From CAXTPV01 sp965276715 (GTDB taxonomy: Bacteria > Pseudomonadota > Alphaproteobacteria > Acetobacterales > Acetobacteraceae): a DNA stretch of 64,000 bases. Below the pieces are notes generated by a model. That model worked only from the letters and a program-made list of their open reading frames with translations. It did no database searches and was not told where the DNA came from. This document shows positions 33,482 to 42,432 of this stretch, piece after piece. The DNA lies in NCBI GenBank assembly GCA_965276715.1, contig OZ255622.1, forward strand, positions 558,001-622,000, in the 5' to 3' direction. The first letter of the stretch is position 1. Every line of letters starts with the position of its first letter. The position numbers and the translations under genes were made by a program.

Positions 33482-34999
33482 ATGGACGAGCCGCTGCTCG
33501 CACTCGCTGGGATCAGCAAGAGCTATCCCGGCATTCTGGCACTCGACGACGTCACCCTCAGTCTAAACCGTGGCGAAGTCCTCGGGCTGGTGGGCGAGAA
33601 CGGGGCGGGGAAGTCGACCCTGATGAAAATCCTCGGCGGCGTCGTCACGCCGACCGCGGGCCGGATCGTGGTCGACGGCGTCTCCCATGAGACGATGACG
33701 GTCGCGGGCGCCGCCCGCGCCGGCATCGCCTTCGTCCACCAGGAGCTCAACGTCCTCGACAACCTTGACGTCGCCGCCAACATCTTTCTTGGCCGCGAAC
33801 ATCTGGCCGGCCCGCTGCGGCTGGTCCGCAACCGGCGGATGCACGAGGAAACGCTGCCGCTCCTGCAGCGGCTCGGCGCCGAATTCGCACCCGACGCCAT
33901 GGTCAGCCGCCTTTCGATCGCGCAGCGCCAGATGGTCGAGATCGCCCGCGCGCTCTCGGTCGAGGCGCGGATCATCATCATGGACGAACCGACATCGAGC
34001 CTGACCCTGCAGGAGACCGCGCGTCTGCTGCAGGTCATCGCCGAGCTACGCGCGTCGGGCGTCTCCGTGATCTATATCAGCCACCGGCTTGGCGAGGTGA
34101 AGACCTGCGCCGACCGGGTCGTCTGCCTGCGCGACGGCCGCGTGGTGGGCGAACTCCCACGCGACCGGATCGAGCACGGCGCCATGATCCGCCTGATGAT
34201 CGGCCGCGACCTGCGCTCGCTCTACATCCCGCCCCGCCGTCCACCCTCGGGCGAGGCCTGCGTGATCGACGACGTCGTCACCACCGCTTTTCCCGATCGC
34301 CGCGTGAAGCTCGCCGTCCGCCGCGGTGAAATCCTCGGTCTGGCGGGTCTCGTCGGGTCCGGCCGGACATCGCTTGCCCGCACGATCTTCGGCGTCGACC
34401 CGATCCTCGCAGGCAGCATCAGGCTCGAAGGGGCGCCCGTCAAAGTCGCCTCGCCCTCACAGGCGATCGCCCAGGGCATCTATCTCGTCCCGGAGGATCG
34501 CAAGCGGGAGGGACTGATCCTGGAGATGCCGCTCACCGAGAACATCTCGCTCGCCAGCCTCCGCCGCTACGCGCGCCTGATGCTGATCGACCGGAGCGGC
34601 GAGGCCGCGACCGCGCGTGCCCAGCAGAAGAAACTCTCGATCAAGACGCCGTCGGTCGCCGTCACCGCCGTCACCCTCTCGGGCGGCAACCAGCAGAAGG
34701 TCGTGCTGGCAAAATGGCTCTCGATGTCGCCACGGCTGATCATCTTCGACGAGCCCACGCGCGGCATCGACGTCGGCGCCAAGAGCGAGATCTACGCGCT
34801 CATGCGCGCGCTGACCGACGAGGGTGTCGCGATCCTGATGATCTCGAGCGACATGGAGGAGGCGATCGGCGTCTCCGACCGCATCGCCGTGATGCATGAA
34901 GGTGCCGTCAGCGGCGTCCTGGAGCGCCCCGACTTCTCGGAACTGAACGTGCTCCGCCTGGCCATCGGCCAGCCGGCCCAGCACGCGGAGCACGCCTGA
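33482..34999 (+). CDS. ribose-type ABC transporter ATP-binding protein
   Basis: The 505-residue cytoplasmic protein has two ATPase domains. Domain one has Walker A VGENGAGKSTLMKIL near residue 38, signature LSIAQRQMVEIARAL and Walker B IIIMDEPTSSL. Domain two has a degenerate Walker A GLVGSGRTSLAR, a LVPEDRKREGL block, signature LSGGNQQKVVLAKWL and Walker B LIIFDEPTRGID. Its stop overlaps the permease start (TGATG at 34997-35001). It energises the neighbouring importer. Confidence 0.93.
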   Translation: MDEPLLALAGISKSYPGILALDDVTLSLNRGEVLGLVGENGAGKSTLMKILGGVVTPTAGRIVVDGVSHETMTVAGAARAGIAFVHQELNVLDNLDVAANIFLGREHLAGPLRLVRNRRMHEETLPLLQRLGAEFAPDAMVSRLSIAQRQMVEIARALSVEARIIIMDEPTSSLTLQETARLLQVIAELRASGVSVIYISHRLGEVKTCADRVVCLRDGRVVGELPRDRIEHGAMIRLMIGRDLRSLYIPPRRPPSGEACVIDDVVTTAFPDRRVKLAVRRGEILGLAGLVGSGRTSLARTIFGVDPILAGSIRLEGAPVKVASPSQAIAQGIYLVPEDRKREGLILEMPLTENISLASLRRYARLMLIDRSGEAATARAQQKKLSIKTPSVAVTAVTLSGGNQQKVVLAKWLSMSPRLIIFDEPTRGIDVGAKSEIYALMRALTDEGVAILMISSDMEEAIGVSDRIAVMHEGAVSGVLERPDFSELNVLRLAIGQPAQHAEHA

Positions 35000-35997
35000 T
35001 GGCCAAGAAGGAACTCGCCCTCCTGCTGCTCCTGGTGGTGGTCGGAACCGTCACCGCCATCCTGAACCCGCGCTTCCTGTCGGCGGTCAACCTGCTCGAC
35101 ATGGCGAACCTGATCGGCCTGTTCGGCATCTTCTCGATCGGCGAGGGCCTGGTGATCATCACCGGTGGCATCGACCTCTCGGTCGGCTCGATGTTCTCGT
35201 TGCTCGGCGTGATCTTCATCGACCTGCTGGTCAACCGCAACGTGCCCTGGCCGGCCGCCATCCTCGCCGTCGTGATCGGCGGTCTCGTTCTCGGCGCCCT
35301 GCAGGGCCTGCTCGTCACCCGCGCCAAGTTGCAGCCCTTCGTGGTGACACTCTGCGGGCTGCTGATCTATCGCGGCGCGGCACGCTACTACACCACCGAC
35401 GCGACGATGGGGTTCGGCTACACGGACGATTTCGACTGGCTCGGCTGGCTCGCCTCGGGCCGCACCTGGGGCATTCCGCATCCGTTCATCCTGCTGCTGC
35501 TGGTCGCGGCGGCGATGTGGGTGCTGCTGCACCGCTCCGTGTTCGGCCGCTATCTGTACGCGGTCGGACGCAACGAGGAGGCGGCCCGCTTCTCCGGCAT
35601 ACGCACCGGTGCCGTCGTCGCCGGCGCCTACATCATCTGCGGCGGCCTCGCGGGCCTCTCCACCATCCTGCTGGTGTTCTACACCAACTCCGTCTCGCCC
35701 TCGTCATTCGGCAACTTCTACGAACTCTACGCGATCGCCGCCGCCGTGCTCGGTGGATGCAGCTTGCGCGGCGGCGAAGGCTCCATCGTCGGCATCGTGC
35801 TCGGCACCGTCCTGCTGCAGGTCCTGCAGAACCTGGTCAACATCCTCGGCATTCCGAGTTCGCTGAATTTCGCCGTGATGGGCACGGTCATCCTGCTCGG
35901 GGTCCTCGCCGACCAGCAAGTCGTTCTGCGTCGCGGGCTCGGCGTCGTCCGCAGCAAACCCATCGTGGCACTCGACAAACCGGCCCAACGGGCGTGA
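34999..35997 (+). CDS. ribose-type ABC transporter permease
   Basis: The 332-residue inner-membrane protein begins at ATG 34999, coupled to the ATPase gene. It has about eight to ten membrane helices. Family motifs are GEGLVIITGGIDLSVGSMFS near residue 47, AVGRNEEAARFSGIRTGAVV near 190 and LGGCSLRGGEGSIVGIVLGT near 250. Only one permease gene is present, so it probably acts as a homodimer. It ends 9 bases from the convergent ureG. Confidence 0.92.
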   Translation: MAKKELALLLLLVVVGTVTAILNPRFLSAVNLLDMANLIGLFGIFSIGEGLVIITGGIDLSVGSMFSLLGVIFIDLLVNRNVPWPAAILAVVIGGLVLGALQGLLVTRAKLQPFVVTLCGLLIYRGAARYYTTDATMGFGYTDDFDWLGWLASGRTWGIPHPFILLLLVAAAMWVLLHRSVFGRYLYAVGRNEEAARFSGIRTGAVVAGAYIICGGLAGLSTILLVFYTNSVSPSSFGNFYELYAIAAAVLGGCSLRGGEGSIVGIVLGTVLLQVLQNLVNILGIPSSLNFAVMGTVILLGVLADQQVVLRRGLGVVRSKPIVALDKPAQRA

Positions 35998-36006
35998 GGG
36001 GTGGCC

Positions 36007-36624
36007 TCAGCCTCTCGTCGCCGCAAGACCGCCGGTGCGTTCGATGAAGCCGACAATTTCCGGAACGCCGATCCCGTCGCGAATGTTGGCGAACACGAAC
36101 GGGCGGTCCCCTCGCATGCGTCCGGCGTCTCGCTCCATGATCTCGAGGCTTGCACCCACATGCGGCGCCAGATCGATCTTGTTGATCACCAGCATGTCGC
36201 TCCGCGTGATCCCTGGGCCGCCCTTGCGCGGGATCTTGTCGCCCGCCGACACGTCGATCACGTAGATCGTCAGGTCCGCCAGTTCGGGACTGAAGGTGGC
36301 GGCAAGATTGTCCCCCCCGCTCTCGATCAGGATCAGATCCAGATCCGGGAACCGTGCGCAAAGGTCCGCGACGCCTGCGAGGTTGATGCTGGCATCCTCG
36401 CGTATCGCCGTGTGCGGGCACCCGCCGGTCTCGATCCCCAATATCCGCTCGGACGCCAGCGAGCCGGCCCGTGTCAGGAATTCCGCGTCTTCCCGCGTGT
36501 AGATGTCGTTCGTGATCGCCGCGATCCGGTACCGGTCCCGAAATGCACGGCACAGCGCGTCCATCAGCGCGGTCTTGCCGCTGCCGACCGGGCCGCCGAT
36601 GCCCACGCGGAGCGGCCCGCTCAT
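36007..36624 (-). CDS. ureG: urease accessory GTPase
   Basis: UreG hydrolyses GTP to drive nickel insertion into urease together with UreD, UreE and UreF. The 205-residue protein starts at ATG 36624, overlapping the ureF stop (ATGA). It has the P-loop VGIGGPVGSGKTALMDAL, the nickel-associated IETGGCPHTAIREDAS motif (Cys-Pro-His), the switch LILIESGGDNLAATFSPEL and the guanine-specificity NKIDLAP. It is the last gene of the urease cluster. Confidence 0.96.
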   Translation of the reverse strand: MSGPLRVGIGGPVGSGKTALMDALCRAFRDRYRIAAITNDIYTREDAEFLTRAGSLASERILGIETGGCPHTAIREDASINLAGVADLCARFPDLDLILIESGGDNLAATFSPELADLTIYVIDVSAGDKIPRKGGPGITRSDMLVINKIDLAPHVGASLEIMERDAGRMRGDRPFVFANIRDGIGVPEIVGFIERTGGLAATRG

Positions 36625-37259
36625 GTGCGGAACAGGCGCGTCGATTGGGTTTCGTGGCGCATCGCCGCGATCTCCGCACGCAGGCAGCAGCCGCCGATGT
36701 CGTCGAGCCCGGCAGTGGCCGAGCCCTCGTTTGTCTCGACGATGCTGACCTCCAGTGCCGCCTGGACGCGAAGTCCGTCGGTCTGCCCGAGCGGGATCAG
36801 CCGCACGCCGGCTGAGACGAGATTGGCCACCGCCGCATGCAGAAACGCGAGGCAAGAGGTCGCTTCGTCGATGCCGGCCCGCCGCAGGCCGGCACCCACC
36901 GCGACCGGAAGAGCGAGGCCGCGCGCCGACTCCTGCCAGACGCCGACTGCGCGGCTGAACGCGTCACCTTGCGCGAACGTCTCCTCGGCGCGCTCGCGCG
37001 ACGGCGCGCACGCGACCGCATGGGCGCCAAGCTCGGCGAGCGCCTCCGGCGTGCGCCAGGCGTGCCGCAGCAGGATCGCATCGTTGCGAAGGCTGCCATG
37101 CGCGAGCAGGTCCTCGAGCCAGTCGATCAACGTCCCCGCGTCGCTCACGTCACCGCTGAGGGCCGCCCATTCCAGACCATGACTGTAGGCATAAGCGCCT
37201 GTGGGGAACGCAGGAGACAGCCACGTCAGAAGACGAAGCAACCCGAGCTCAATGGTCAT
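36621..37259 (-). CDS. ureF: urease accessory protein UreF
   Basis: The 212-residue helical protein starts at ATG 37259 and overlaps ureE by 11 bases. The N-terminal block LLTWLSPAFPTGAYAYSHGLEWA is diagnostic of UreF. The end QSTRLFRT matches the conserved C-terminal Arg-Leu-Phe motif involved in UreG binding. UreF acts as a scaffold and checkpoint during nickel loading of apo-urease. Confidence 0.94.
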   Translation of the reverse strand: MTIELGLLRLLTWLSPAFPTGAYAYSHGLEWAALSGDVSDAGTLIDWLEDLLAHGSLRNDAILLRHAWRTPEALAELGAHAVACAPSRERAEETFAQGDAFSRAVGVWQESARGLALPVAVGAGLRRAGIDEATSCLAFLHAAVANLVSAGVRLIPLGQTDGLRVQAALEVSIVETNEGSATAGLDDIGGCCLRAEIAAMRHETQSTRLFRT

Positions 37260-37680
37260 AAGCGCCGGTCTCCGGATCGAACGGCGCTTCGATCGCCCGC
37301 ACGGTCCCTCCAAGTCCACGGATCATGCCCGCGATCACATGATCGTCCCGTATCAGGAGCCTGTCGGCGTCGAGTACGGTCTCCAAATGGCGATTGCCGA
37401 GATGCCAGGCCAGACGCATCAGGTGAGCAGGGTCGGCGGCGGTGATCTCCAGCAGCCGCTCCGCGCGCGCGCAGATCCGCACCACTCCCCGATCCTCGAC
37501 CACAAGCCCGTCGCCGTCCCGCAGATGCCGCGTCTCCGCCAGATCGAGCAGGATCGCGCGCCCTCCCGTCGTGCGGAGCGTGATCCGTCGCCGATGCCGA
37601 TCGTCATAGACGGCGTCGATCCGGTCGATCTCTGTCGCCCGGTCCCAGGTGCCCGCGGACAGCACTTCGCGCGCGCGCAT
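37249..37680 (-). CDS. ureE: urease accessory nickel chaperone UreE
   Basis: The 143-residue protein starts at ATG 37680, overlapping the ureC stop as TGATG. It has the peptide-binding N-terminal half (RRRITLRTTGGRAILLDLAE) and the metal-binding C-terminal half with LAWHLGNRHLETVLDADRLL, which holds the conserved histidine. The C-terminus is GAYDH with no histidine-rich tail, so nickel storage capacity is probably low. It delivers nickel to UreG. Confidence 0.93.
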   Translation of the reverse strand: MRAREVLSAGTWDRATEIDRIDAVYDDRHRRRITLRTTGGRAILLDLAETRHLRDGDGLVVEDRGVVRICARAERLLEITAADPAHLMRLAWHLGNRHLETVLDADRLLIRDDHVIAGMIRGLGGTVRAIEAPFDPETGAYDH

Positions 37681-39386
37681 CAGAACAGGAAGTAGCGCTG
37701 CGCCATCGGCAGCACCGATGCCGGCTCGCACGTGAGCAGGACCCCGTCCGCGCGCACCTCGTAGGTCTCGGGATCGACCTCGATCTCCGGCGTCGCGTCG
37801 TTATGGATCATCGACCGCTTGCCGATCCCGCCGCGCGTATCTGCTACCGCGACGACCTGGCGTCGCAAGCCAAGACGCTCGCCGATGCCGTCTTCCAGTG
37901 CCGCCCTGCTGACGAACGTGATGCACGAGGAAGCCAGCGCGCCACCGAACGTCGCGAACATCGGGCGCGAGTGCACCGGCTGTGGCGTCGGAATGCTGGC
38001 GTTCGGATCGCCCATCATCGCGAACGCGATCGAGCCGCCCTTGATCACCAGGTCGGGCTTCACGCCGAAGAACGCGGGCGACCACACGACGAGATCGGCC
38101 AGCTTCCGGGGCTCCACCGAGCCGACCTCACGCGCGATCCCGTGCGCGATCGCCGGGTTGATCGTGTATTTTGCGACGTAGCGCTTGACCCGCTCATTGT
38201 CGGCCGCCGGGTCCGTCCCCAGCGCGCCGCGCTGTGTCTTCATCTTGTGCGCCGTCTGCCACGTGCGGACAATGACCTCGCCCACGCGTCCCATCGCCTG
38301 GCTATCGGAACTGATCATCGAGAGCGCGCCGAGATCGTGCAGGATGTCCTCGGCCGCGATCGTCTCCGGCCTGATCCGGCTTTCGGCGAACGCGATGTCT
38401 TCCGGGATCGTCGCATCGAGATGATGACACACCATGAGCATGTCGAGATGCTCGTCGAGCGTGTTGACCGTATACGGACGCGTCGGATTGGTCGACGACG
38501 GCAGCACGTTCGGGAGCCCCGCGACCCGGATGATGTCGGGCGCATGGCCGCCTCCCGCGCCTTCGGTGTGGAACGCATGGATGGTGCGTCCGGCGAACGC
38601 CGCGATCGTGTCCTCGACGAAGCCGCTCTCGTTGAGCGTGTCGGTGTGGATCATCACCTGCACGTCGAACCGGTCCGCCACCGACAGGCAGCAATCGATC
38701 GCCGCCGGCGTCGTTCCCCAATCCTCGTGCAGCTTGAGGCACGACGCTCCCGCCCTGACCATCTCCTCGAGTGCTGCCGGACGCGACGCGTTCCCCTTGC
38801 CGGCAAATGCGAGATTGACCGGCAACCCTTCCGCCGCCTGCAGCATGCGTGCCAGATGAAACGGCCCCGGCGTGCAGGTCGTCGCTGCCGTCCCGGTGGC
38901 GGGCCCGGTGCCGCCACCGATCATCGTCGTGACACCTGACGCGATCGCCTCCTCGACCTGCTGCGGACAGATGAAATGGATGTGGCTGTCGATCCCGCCC
39001 GCGGTGACGATCTTGCCTTCGCCGGCAATGATCTCCGTGCCCGGCCCGATGACGATGTCGACGCCCGGCTGGACGTCCGGATTGCCGGCCTTGCCGATCC
39101 TGCTGATCCGGCCACCGACGATGCCGATATCGGCCTTCACCACCCCCCAATGGTCCAGGATCAACGCGTTGGTGATGACCGTATCGGCCGCCCCCTCCGC
39201 GCTTGTTTGCTGCGATTGTCCCATCCCGTCGCGAATCGTCTTGCCGCCGCCGAACTTCACCTCCTCCCCGTATACAGTGAAATCGCGCTCGACCTCGATC
39301 AGCAGCGCCGTGTCGGCAAGCCGTACCCGGTCCCCGACCGTCGGGCCATACATGTCGGCATATGCGCGCCGCCCGATCGTGACCAT
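37680..39386 (-). CDS. ureC: urease alpha subunit (catalytic)
   Basis: Urease splits urea into ammonia and carbamate. The 568-residue subunit starts at ATG 39386, overlapping the ureB stop as TGATG. Nickel ligands and active-site residues are visible: GIDSHIHFICPQQ near residue 132, the lysine to be carbamylated in CLKLHEDWGTTP near 217, MIHTDTLNESGF near 245, HAFHTEGAGGGHAPDI near 270, and the mobile flap MVCHHLD near 317. Length and motif order are those of bacterial UreC. Confidence 0.97.
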   Translation of the reverse strand: MVTIGRRAYADMYGPTVGDRVRLADTALLIEVERDFTVYGEEVKFGGGKTIRDGMGQSQQTSAEGAADTVITNALILDHWGVVKADIGIVGGRISRIGKAGNPDVQPGVDIVIGPGTEIIAGEGKIVTAGGIDSHIHFICPQQVEEAIASGVTTMIGGGTGPATGTAATTCTPGPFHLARMLQAAEGLPVNLAFAGKGNASRPAALEEMVRAGASCLKLHEDWGTTPAAIDCCLSVADRFDVQVMIHTDTLNESGFVEDTIAAFAGRTIHAFHTEGAGGGHAPDIIRVAGLPNVLPSSTNPTRPYTVNTLDEHLDMLMVCHHLDATIPEDIAFAESRIRPETIAAEDILHDLGALSMISSDSQAMGRVGEVIVRTWQTAHKMKTQRGALGTDPAADNERVKRYVAKYTINPAIAHGIAREVGSVEPRKLADLVVWSPAFFGVKPDLVIKGGSIAFAMMGDPNASIPTPQPVHSRPMFATFGGALASSCITFVSRAALEDGIGERLGLRRQVVAVADTRGGIGKRSMIHNDATPEIEVDPETYEVRADGVLLTCEPASVLPMAQRYFLF

Positions 39387-39715
39387 CAGGCGAGCTTCCC
39401 CATCACCAGACCGCGAAACCCCATCACGATCCGAGCACCGTCGAAGGCGATCAGCCGTACCGCGCGCGTCTGCCCAGGCTCGAAGCGCAATGCGCCGCCG
39501 GATGCGACATCAAGGCGCCGTCCGTGCGCCTTCTCCCGGTCGAACAGAAGTGCCGCATTGGTCTCGGCGAAATGATAATGGCTGCCGACCTGGATCGGAC
39601 GATCGCCCGTGTTGGTGACGTCGAGCGTGATCGCGGGCCGACCCGCGTTCAGCTCGATATCGGGGCCGTCCGCCACGATGATCTCGCCCGGGACCGGCTC
39701 ACCGGATCGGTTCAT
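39386..39715 (-). CDS. ureB: urease beta subunit
   Basis: The 109-residue subunit starts at ATG 39715 and overlaps the end of ureA by 17 bases. It has the conserved PGEIIVADGPDIELNAGRPA start, the GDRPIQVGSHYHFAETN motif near residue 36 and RLDVASGGALRFEPGQTR. It is separate from UreA, as usual in Alphaproteobacteria. Confidence 0.96.
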   Translation of the reverse strand: MNRSGEPVPGEIIVADGPDIELNAGRPAITLDVTNTGDRPIQVGSHYHFAETNAALLFDREKAHGRRLDVASGGALRFEPGQTRAVRLIAFDGARIVMGFRGLVMGKLA

Positions 39716-40001
39716 GCACCGTCACCAGCTTGGTCCCGTCCGGAAAGGTCGCCTCGACCTGCACGTCGTGGATCATCTCGGCGATCCCTTGCATCACCTG
39801 GTCGCGCGTGAGGACATGCCCGCCGCCCTGCATCAGGTCCGCCACCGACCGCCCGTCCCGCGCGCCCTCCACGACGTAGTCGGTAATCAGTGCCACCGCC
39901 TCCGGATGGTTGAGCTTGACCCCACGCTCCAGCCGCCGTCGCGCGACCATGGCCGCCATGGCGATCAACAGGTGATCCTTCTCCCGCGGCATCAAATTCA
40001 T
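39699..40001 (-). CDS. ureA: urease gamma subunit
   Basis: The 100-residue subunit starts at ATG 40001. It shows the full family pattern: MNLMPREKDHLLIAMAAMV, RGVKLNHPEAVALITDYVVE, ARDGRSVADLMQGG, VMQGIAEMIHDVQVEATFPD and the end TKLVTVHEPIR. It starts the structural urease genes, 29 bases after ureD. Confidence 0.97.
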   Translation of the reverse strand: MNLMPREKDHLLIAMAAMVARRRLERGVKLNHPEAVALITDYVVEGARDGRSVADLMQGGGHVLTRDQVMQGIAEMIHDVQVEATFPDGTKLVTVHEPIR

Positions 40002-40030
40002 GCGCGCGATGTTTCCCTATTGCCGCCGGC

Positions 40031-40870
40031 TCAGCAACGCCAAACTGCCGGCATCGCCCGCCCGTCGCGCAACACCCCGAGCACGCGCTCGATCCTGCGG
40101 CGATGCGCCTGCGCGTCGTGAGACAGCATCCGCACCACCAGCATGCCATTCCATGCCGACGCGCCGGCATCGCCATCCAGGACCGCGCGGACCGGATCAA
40201 GACGCTCGTTCGTGTCGCCTGACACGAGAACGATCGTCGCCACGGCAACCGCTCCCGCCGCAACAGCACGCCGCGACAGCATTCCGCCGTCGTCGAGGCG
40301 CAACGCGTCGATCAGGATCGGCCGTCCGTCACGCCGGACCGCGATCCGATCGCGCAGATGGACGCGCCGCAGCCACTCGCCGCTCTTCGTTCGCCCGAAA
40401 ATCCGGCTCTCCACCAACAAACAAACGCCGTCCGCCGCGACATCGACGTCCATCCGACGGTCGATCGCCGCACCGTCGAACAGGATCGTCTCCATCGGTA
40501 GCCATTCGACGCGCGCGCCCCGCGCCACATCGAGACCGATCGTCAACCGTGCGACCTCGCCGGCATCGCGTGCCCGATAGCCTCGTTCCGCGGCCTGGCT
40601 GCTCAGCACCAGACGCGCTTCGGCTCGCGCGCGCACACGCCAGTCCAGCCGATCGCCTGCCACGATCCCACCGGAGGTGTTGACCATCACCGCCTCGAGC
40701 GGCGCGTCGGCCTGCGCGCGCGGAAACAGCAGCTTCAGACAACCTTGCTGGCGCAGATCCGCGAGCCGCGTCCGTCCGTCCTTCCGGGCAACCTCCAGCC
40801 GCACCGCGCCGGCTGCCCGCGACAATGCCGCACCATCAAAGGCACTCGCCGATCCGCTTGTTTTCGTCAC
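40031..40870 (-). CDS. ureD: urease accessory protein UreD
   Basis: UreD (UreH) binds apo-urease and forms the complex with UreF and UreG. The 279-residue protein appears to start at GTG 40870, with no obvious ribosome-binding site; no earlier ATG exists. The conserved FPRAQADAPLEAVMVNTSGGIVAGD region is split near residue 50-75, with RGARVEWLPMETILFDGA near 120 and WNGMLVVRML near 242. It begins the minus-strand ureDABCEFG cluster and is divergent from a small membrane protein gene. Confidence 0.92.
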   Translation of the reverse strand: MTKTSGSASAFDGAALSRAAGAVRLEVARKDGRTRLADLRQQGCLKLLFPRAQADAPLEAVMVNTSGGIVAGDRLDWRVRARAEARLVLSSQAAERGYRARDAGEVARLTIGLDVARGARVEWLPMETILFDGAAIDRRMDVDVAADGVCLLVESRIFGRTKSGEWLRRVHLRDRIAVRRDGRPILIDALRLDDGGMLSRRAVAAGAVAVATIVLVSGDTNERLDPVRAVLDGDAGASAWNGMLVVRMLSHDAQAHRRRIERVLGVLRDGRAMPAVWRC

Positions 40871-40914
40871 GTCATCGGGTTCAGGATGAGAAATTCTGTC
40901 AGGGAGTAGAAACG

Positions 40915-41343
40915 ATGCAGCGGCCGCTCGCCATCACCCTCGTGGCAAGCCTGATCATCGCGATCGGCGCCTTGTCCTTTCTCAGCGTCATCTTCGTCTC
41001 CGTCCACCGTCCCTTGCTGACCGTGGGCGCGTATGCCGGCCACACCGGCATCCCGCTCACCACGCTGCACGCCGTCGGATTCCTTGCCGCGACCGTCGAG
41101 ATCCTGTCCGGCATCCTCATGCTGCGTGGCTGGGACATCGGCCGCGCGATCTACGCCGTGATCGGCGCGATCATGCTGGCACTCGCCTTCGTCACCGCGC
41201 CGTTCAAGCTGATCCCGATCGTCGAGCTGGTCGTGTTCGCGATCTTTCTCGCCATCCTGTTCCACCCGCTCTCGACGCGCTGGTTCAACCGGTCCGACAG
41301 CGCGCGCTTCTTTTCCGCTCCCTGGCCGAAACTGGGCGCCTAG
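40915..41343 (+). CDS. small integral membrane protein
   Basis: The 142-residue protein starts at ATG 40915 with GGGAG about 9 bases upstream. Four hydrophobic helices are visible: AITLVASLIIAIGALSFLSV, TLHAVGFLAATVEILSGILM, AIYAVIGAIMLALAFVTAPF and LIPIVELVVFAIFLAILFHP. I do not recognise the family. It is convergent with the YbiB-like gene and both end on the same CTAG at 41340-41343. Confidence 0.65.
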   Translation: MQRPLAITLVASLIIAIGALSFLSVIFVSVHRPLLTVGAYAGHTGIPLTTLHAVGFLAATVEILSGILMLRGWDIGRAIYAVIGAIMLALAFVTAPFKLIPIVELVVFAIFLAILFHPLSTRWFNRSDSARFFSAPWPKLGA

Positions 41344-42377
41344 AACCGCGACGCCCAGATCCGCGCCGCGTCCCGATCGGCCTCGTCCACAGTCGAACCC
41401 GGCCGTATCGCGAGCAGCCCCATCGCGATCGTGCCGATCACCGTGCTGACGGGCGCCGCCGCCGTCTCGTCCCCGCGCCAGACCGCGGCCAGCCGCTCCG
41501 GCGTGTCCGACACCGTCTCCCGCGCCGGCGCATCGAGCAGCGCCGGCAGCATCATCTCGTTCGGCCCCGCCATCCGGTCGAACACCTGAACGCTCACCGT
41601 CTTGCCGGCCGCGCGCTCGGCCTCGCCGCCCCCACCCTTCAGCACCAGCAACCGCTCCCGGTCCAGCCGCCGCGCCACCGCCACATGCAGCGCGATGTAG
41701 GGCGGATGGAACACGCCATCGACCGAGGCGCGTGCATCGGCCGGATTGAGCAGCCGCGCGACCGTGTTGACGGGCGAGCGCAATCCGAGCAGCCGCCGCA
41801 GCCCGATCAGATGCGCCATCGCCGGTGACAACGCCGCGAGCGGCAGGAACGCGAACCGATCCGCCGCCATCTGGTCGGACGCCTCGGAGAGGGAACCCGC
41901 GACCGGCCGCCCGAGTGCCGCCAAGCCCCGCTCCACCGTGATCCCACCGGTGAACTCGTTGGTCCCATGCATCAGAACCCGCACGCCGCTCCTGGCCAGC
42001 GCCAACGCCGAGAGCAGGAACCACGGCGCCCCGCGCGTCTTGCCCGATCCATACGAAGGCCAATCCAGATCCACCTCGCCCGCGAACGGCCCGATGGCGG
42101 CGCGCGCCGCTTCGACCAGGCCGCTGATCTCGTCCGCATCCTCGCCGCGATAGCGCAGCAGCATCAGGAACGCGCCGAGCTGGTACGGATCGGCACCCCC
42201 CGACAGCGCGATCGCGAATGCCTCGCGCGCCTCCTCGCGCGTCAGGCCGCGCGAGCGTCCCTGTCCGCGCCCGAGCGTTGCCACGAAGAACGAGAACCGT
42301 GCCTCCGCCGTCGGTGCGAGCTGATCCACATCAATCCTCTCGGCTGCGCGCGGACCGTGACCCACCGCGTCCGTCAC
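41340..42377 (-). CDS. glycosyltransferase-family protein related to TrpD/YbiB
   Basis: The 345-residue protein is set to start at GTG 42377, with AAGAAGGG 8 bases upstream; GTG 42395 is also possible and no ATG fits. It resembles anthranilate phosphoribosyltransferase-like YbiB (TrpD2): REEAREAFAIALSGGADPYQ and GAFLMLLRYRGEDADEISG near residues 50-80, WPSYGSGKTRGAPWFLLSAL near 105, and VLMHGTNEFTGG near 135. YbiB of E. coli binds nucleic acid and is not a tryptophan enzyme. The metabolic substrate here is unknown. Confidence 0.78.
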   Translation of the reverse strand: MTDAVGHGPRAAERIDVDQLAPTAEARFSFFVATLGRGQGRSRGLTREEAREAFAIALSGGADPYQLGAFLMLLRYRGEDADEISGLVEAARAAIGPFAGEVDLDWPSYGSGKTRGAPWFLLSALALARSGVRVLMHGTNEFTGGITVERGLAALGRPVAGSLSEASDQMAADRFAFLPLAALSPAMAHLIGLRRLLGLRSPVNTVARLLNPADARASVDGVFHPPYIALHVAVARRLDRERLLVLKGGGGEAERAAGKTVSVQVFDRMAGPNEMMLPALLDAPARETVSDTPERLAAVWRGDETAAAPVSTVIGTIAMGLLAIRPGSTVDEADRDAARIWASRF

Positions 42378-42432
42378 GACAACGCCCTTCTTCACGTGAC
42401 GAGGATGCGCCGATTCCGCTAGAGGTCGAGAC

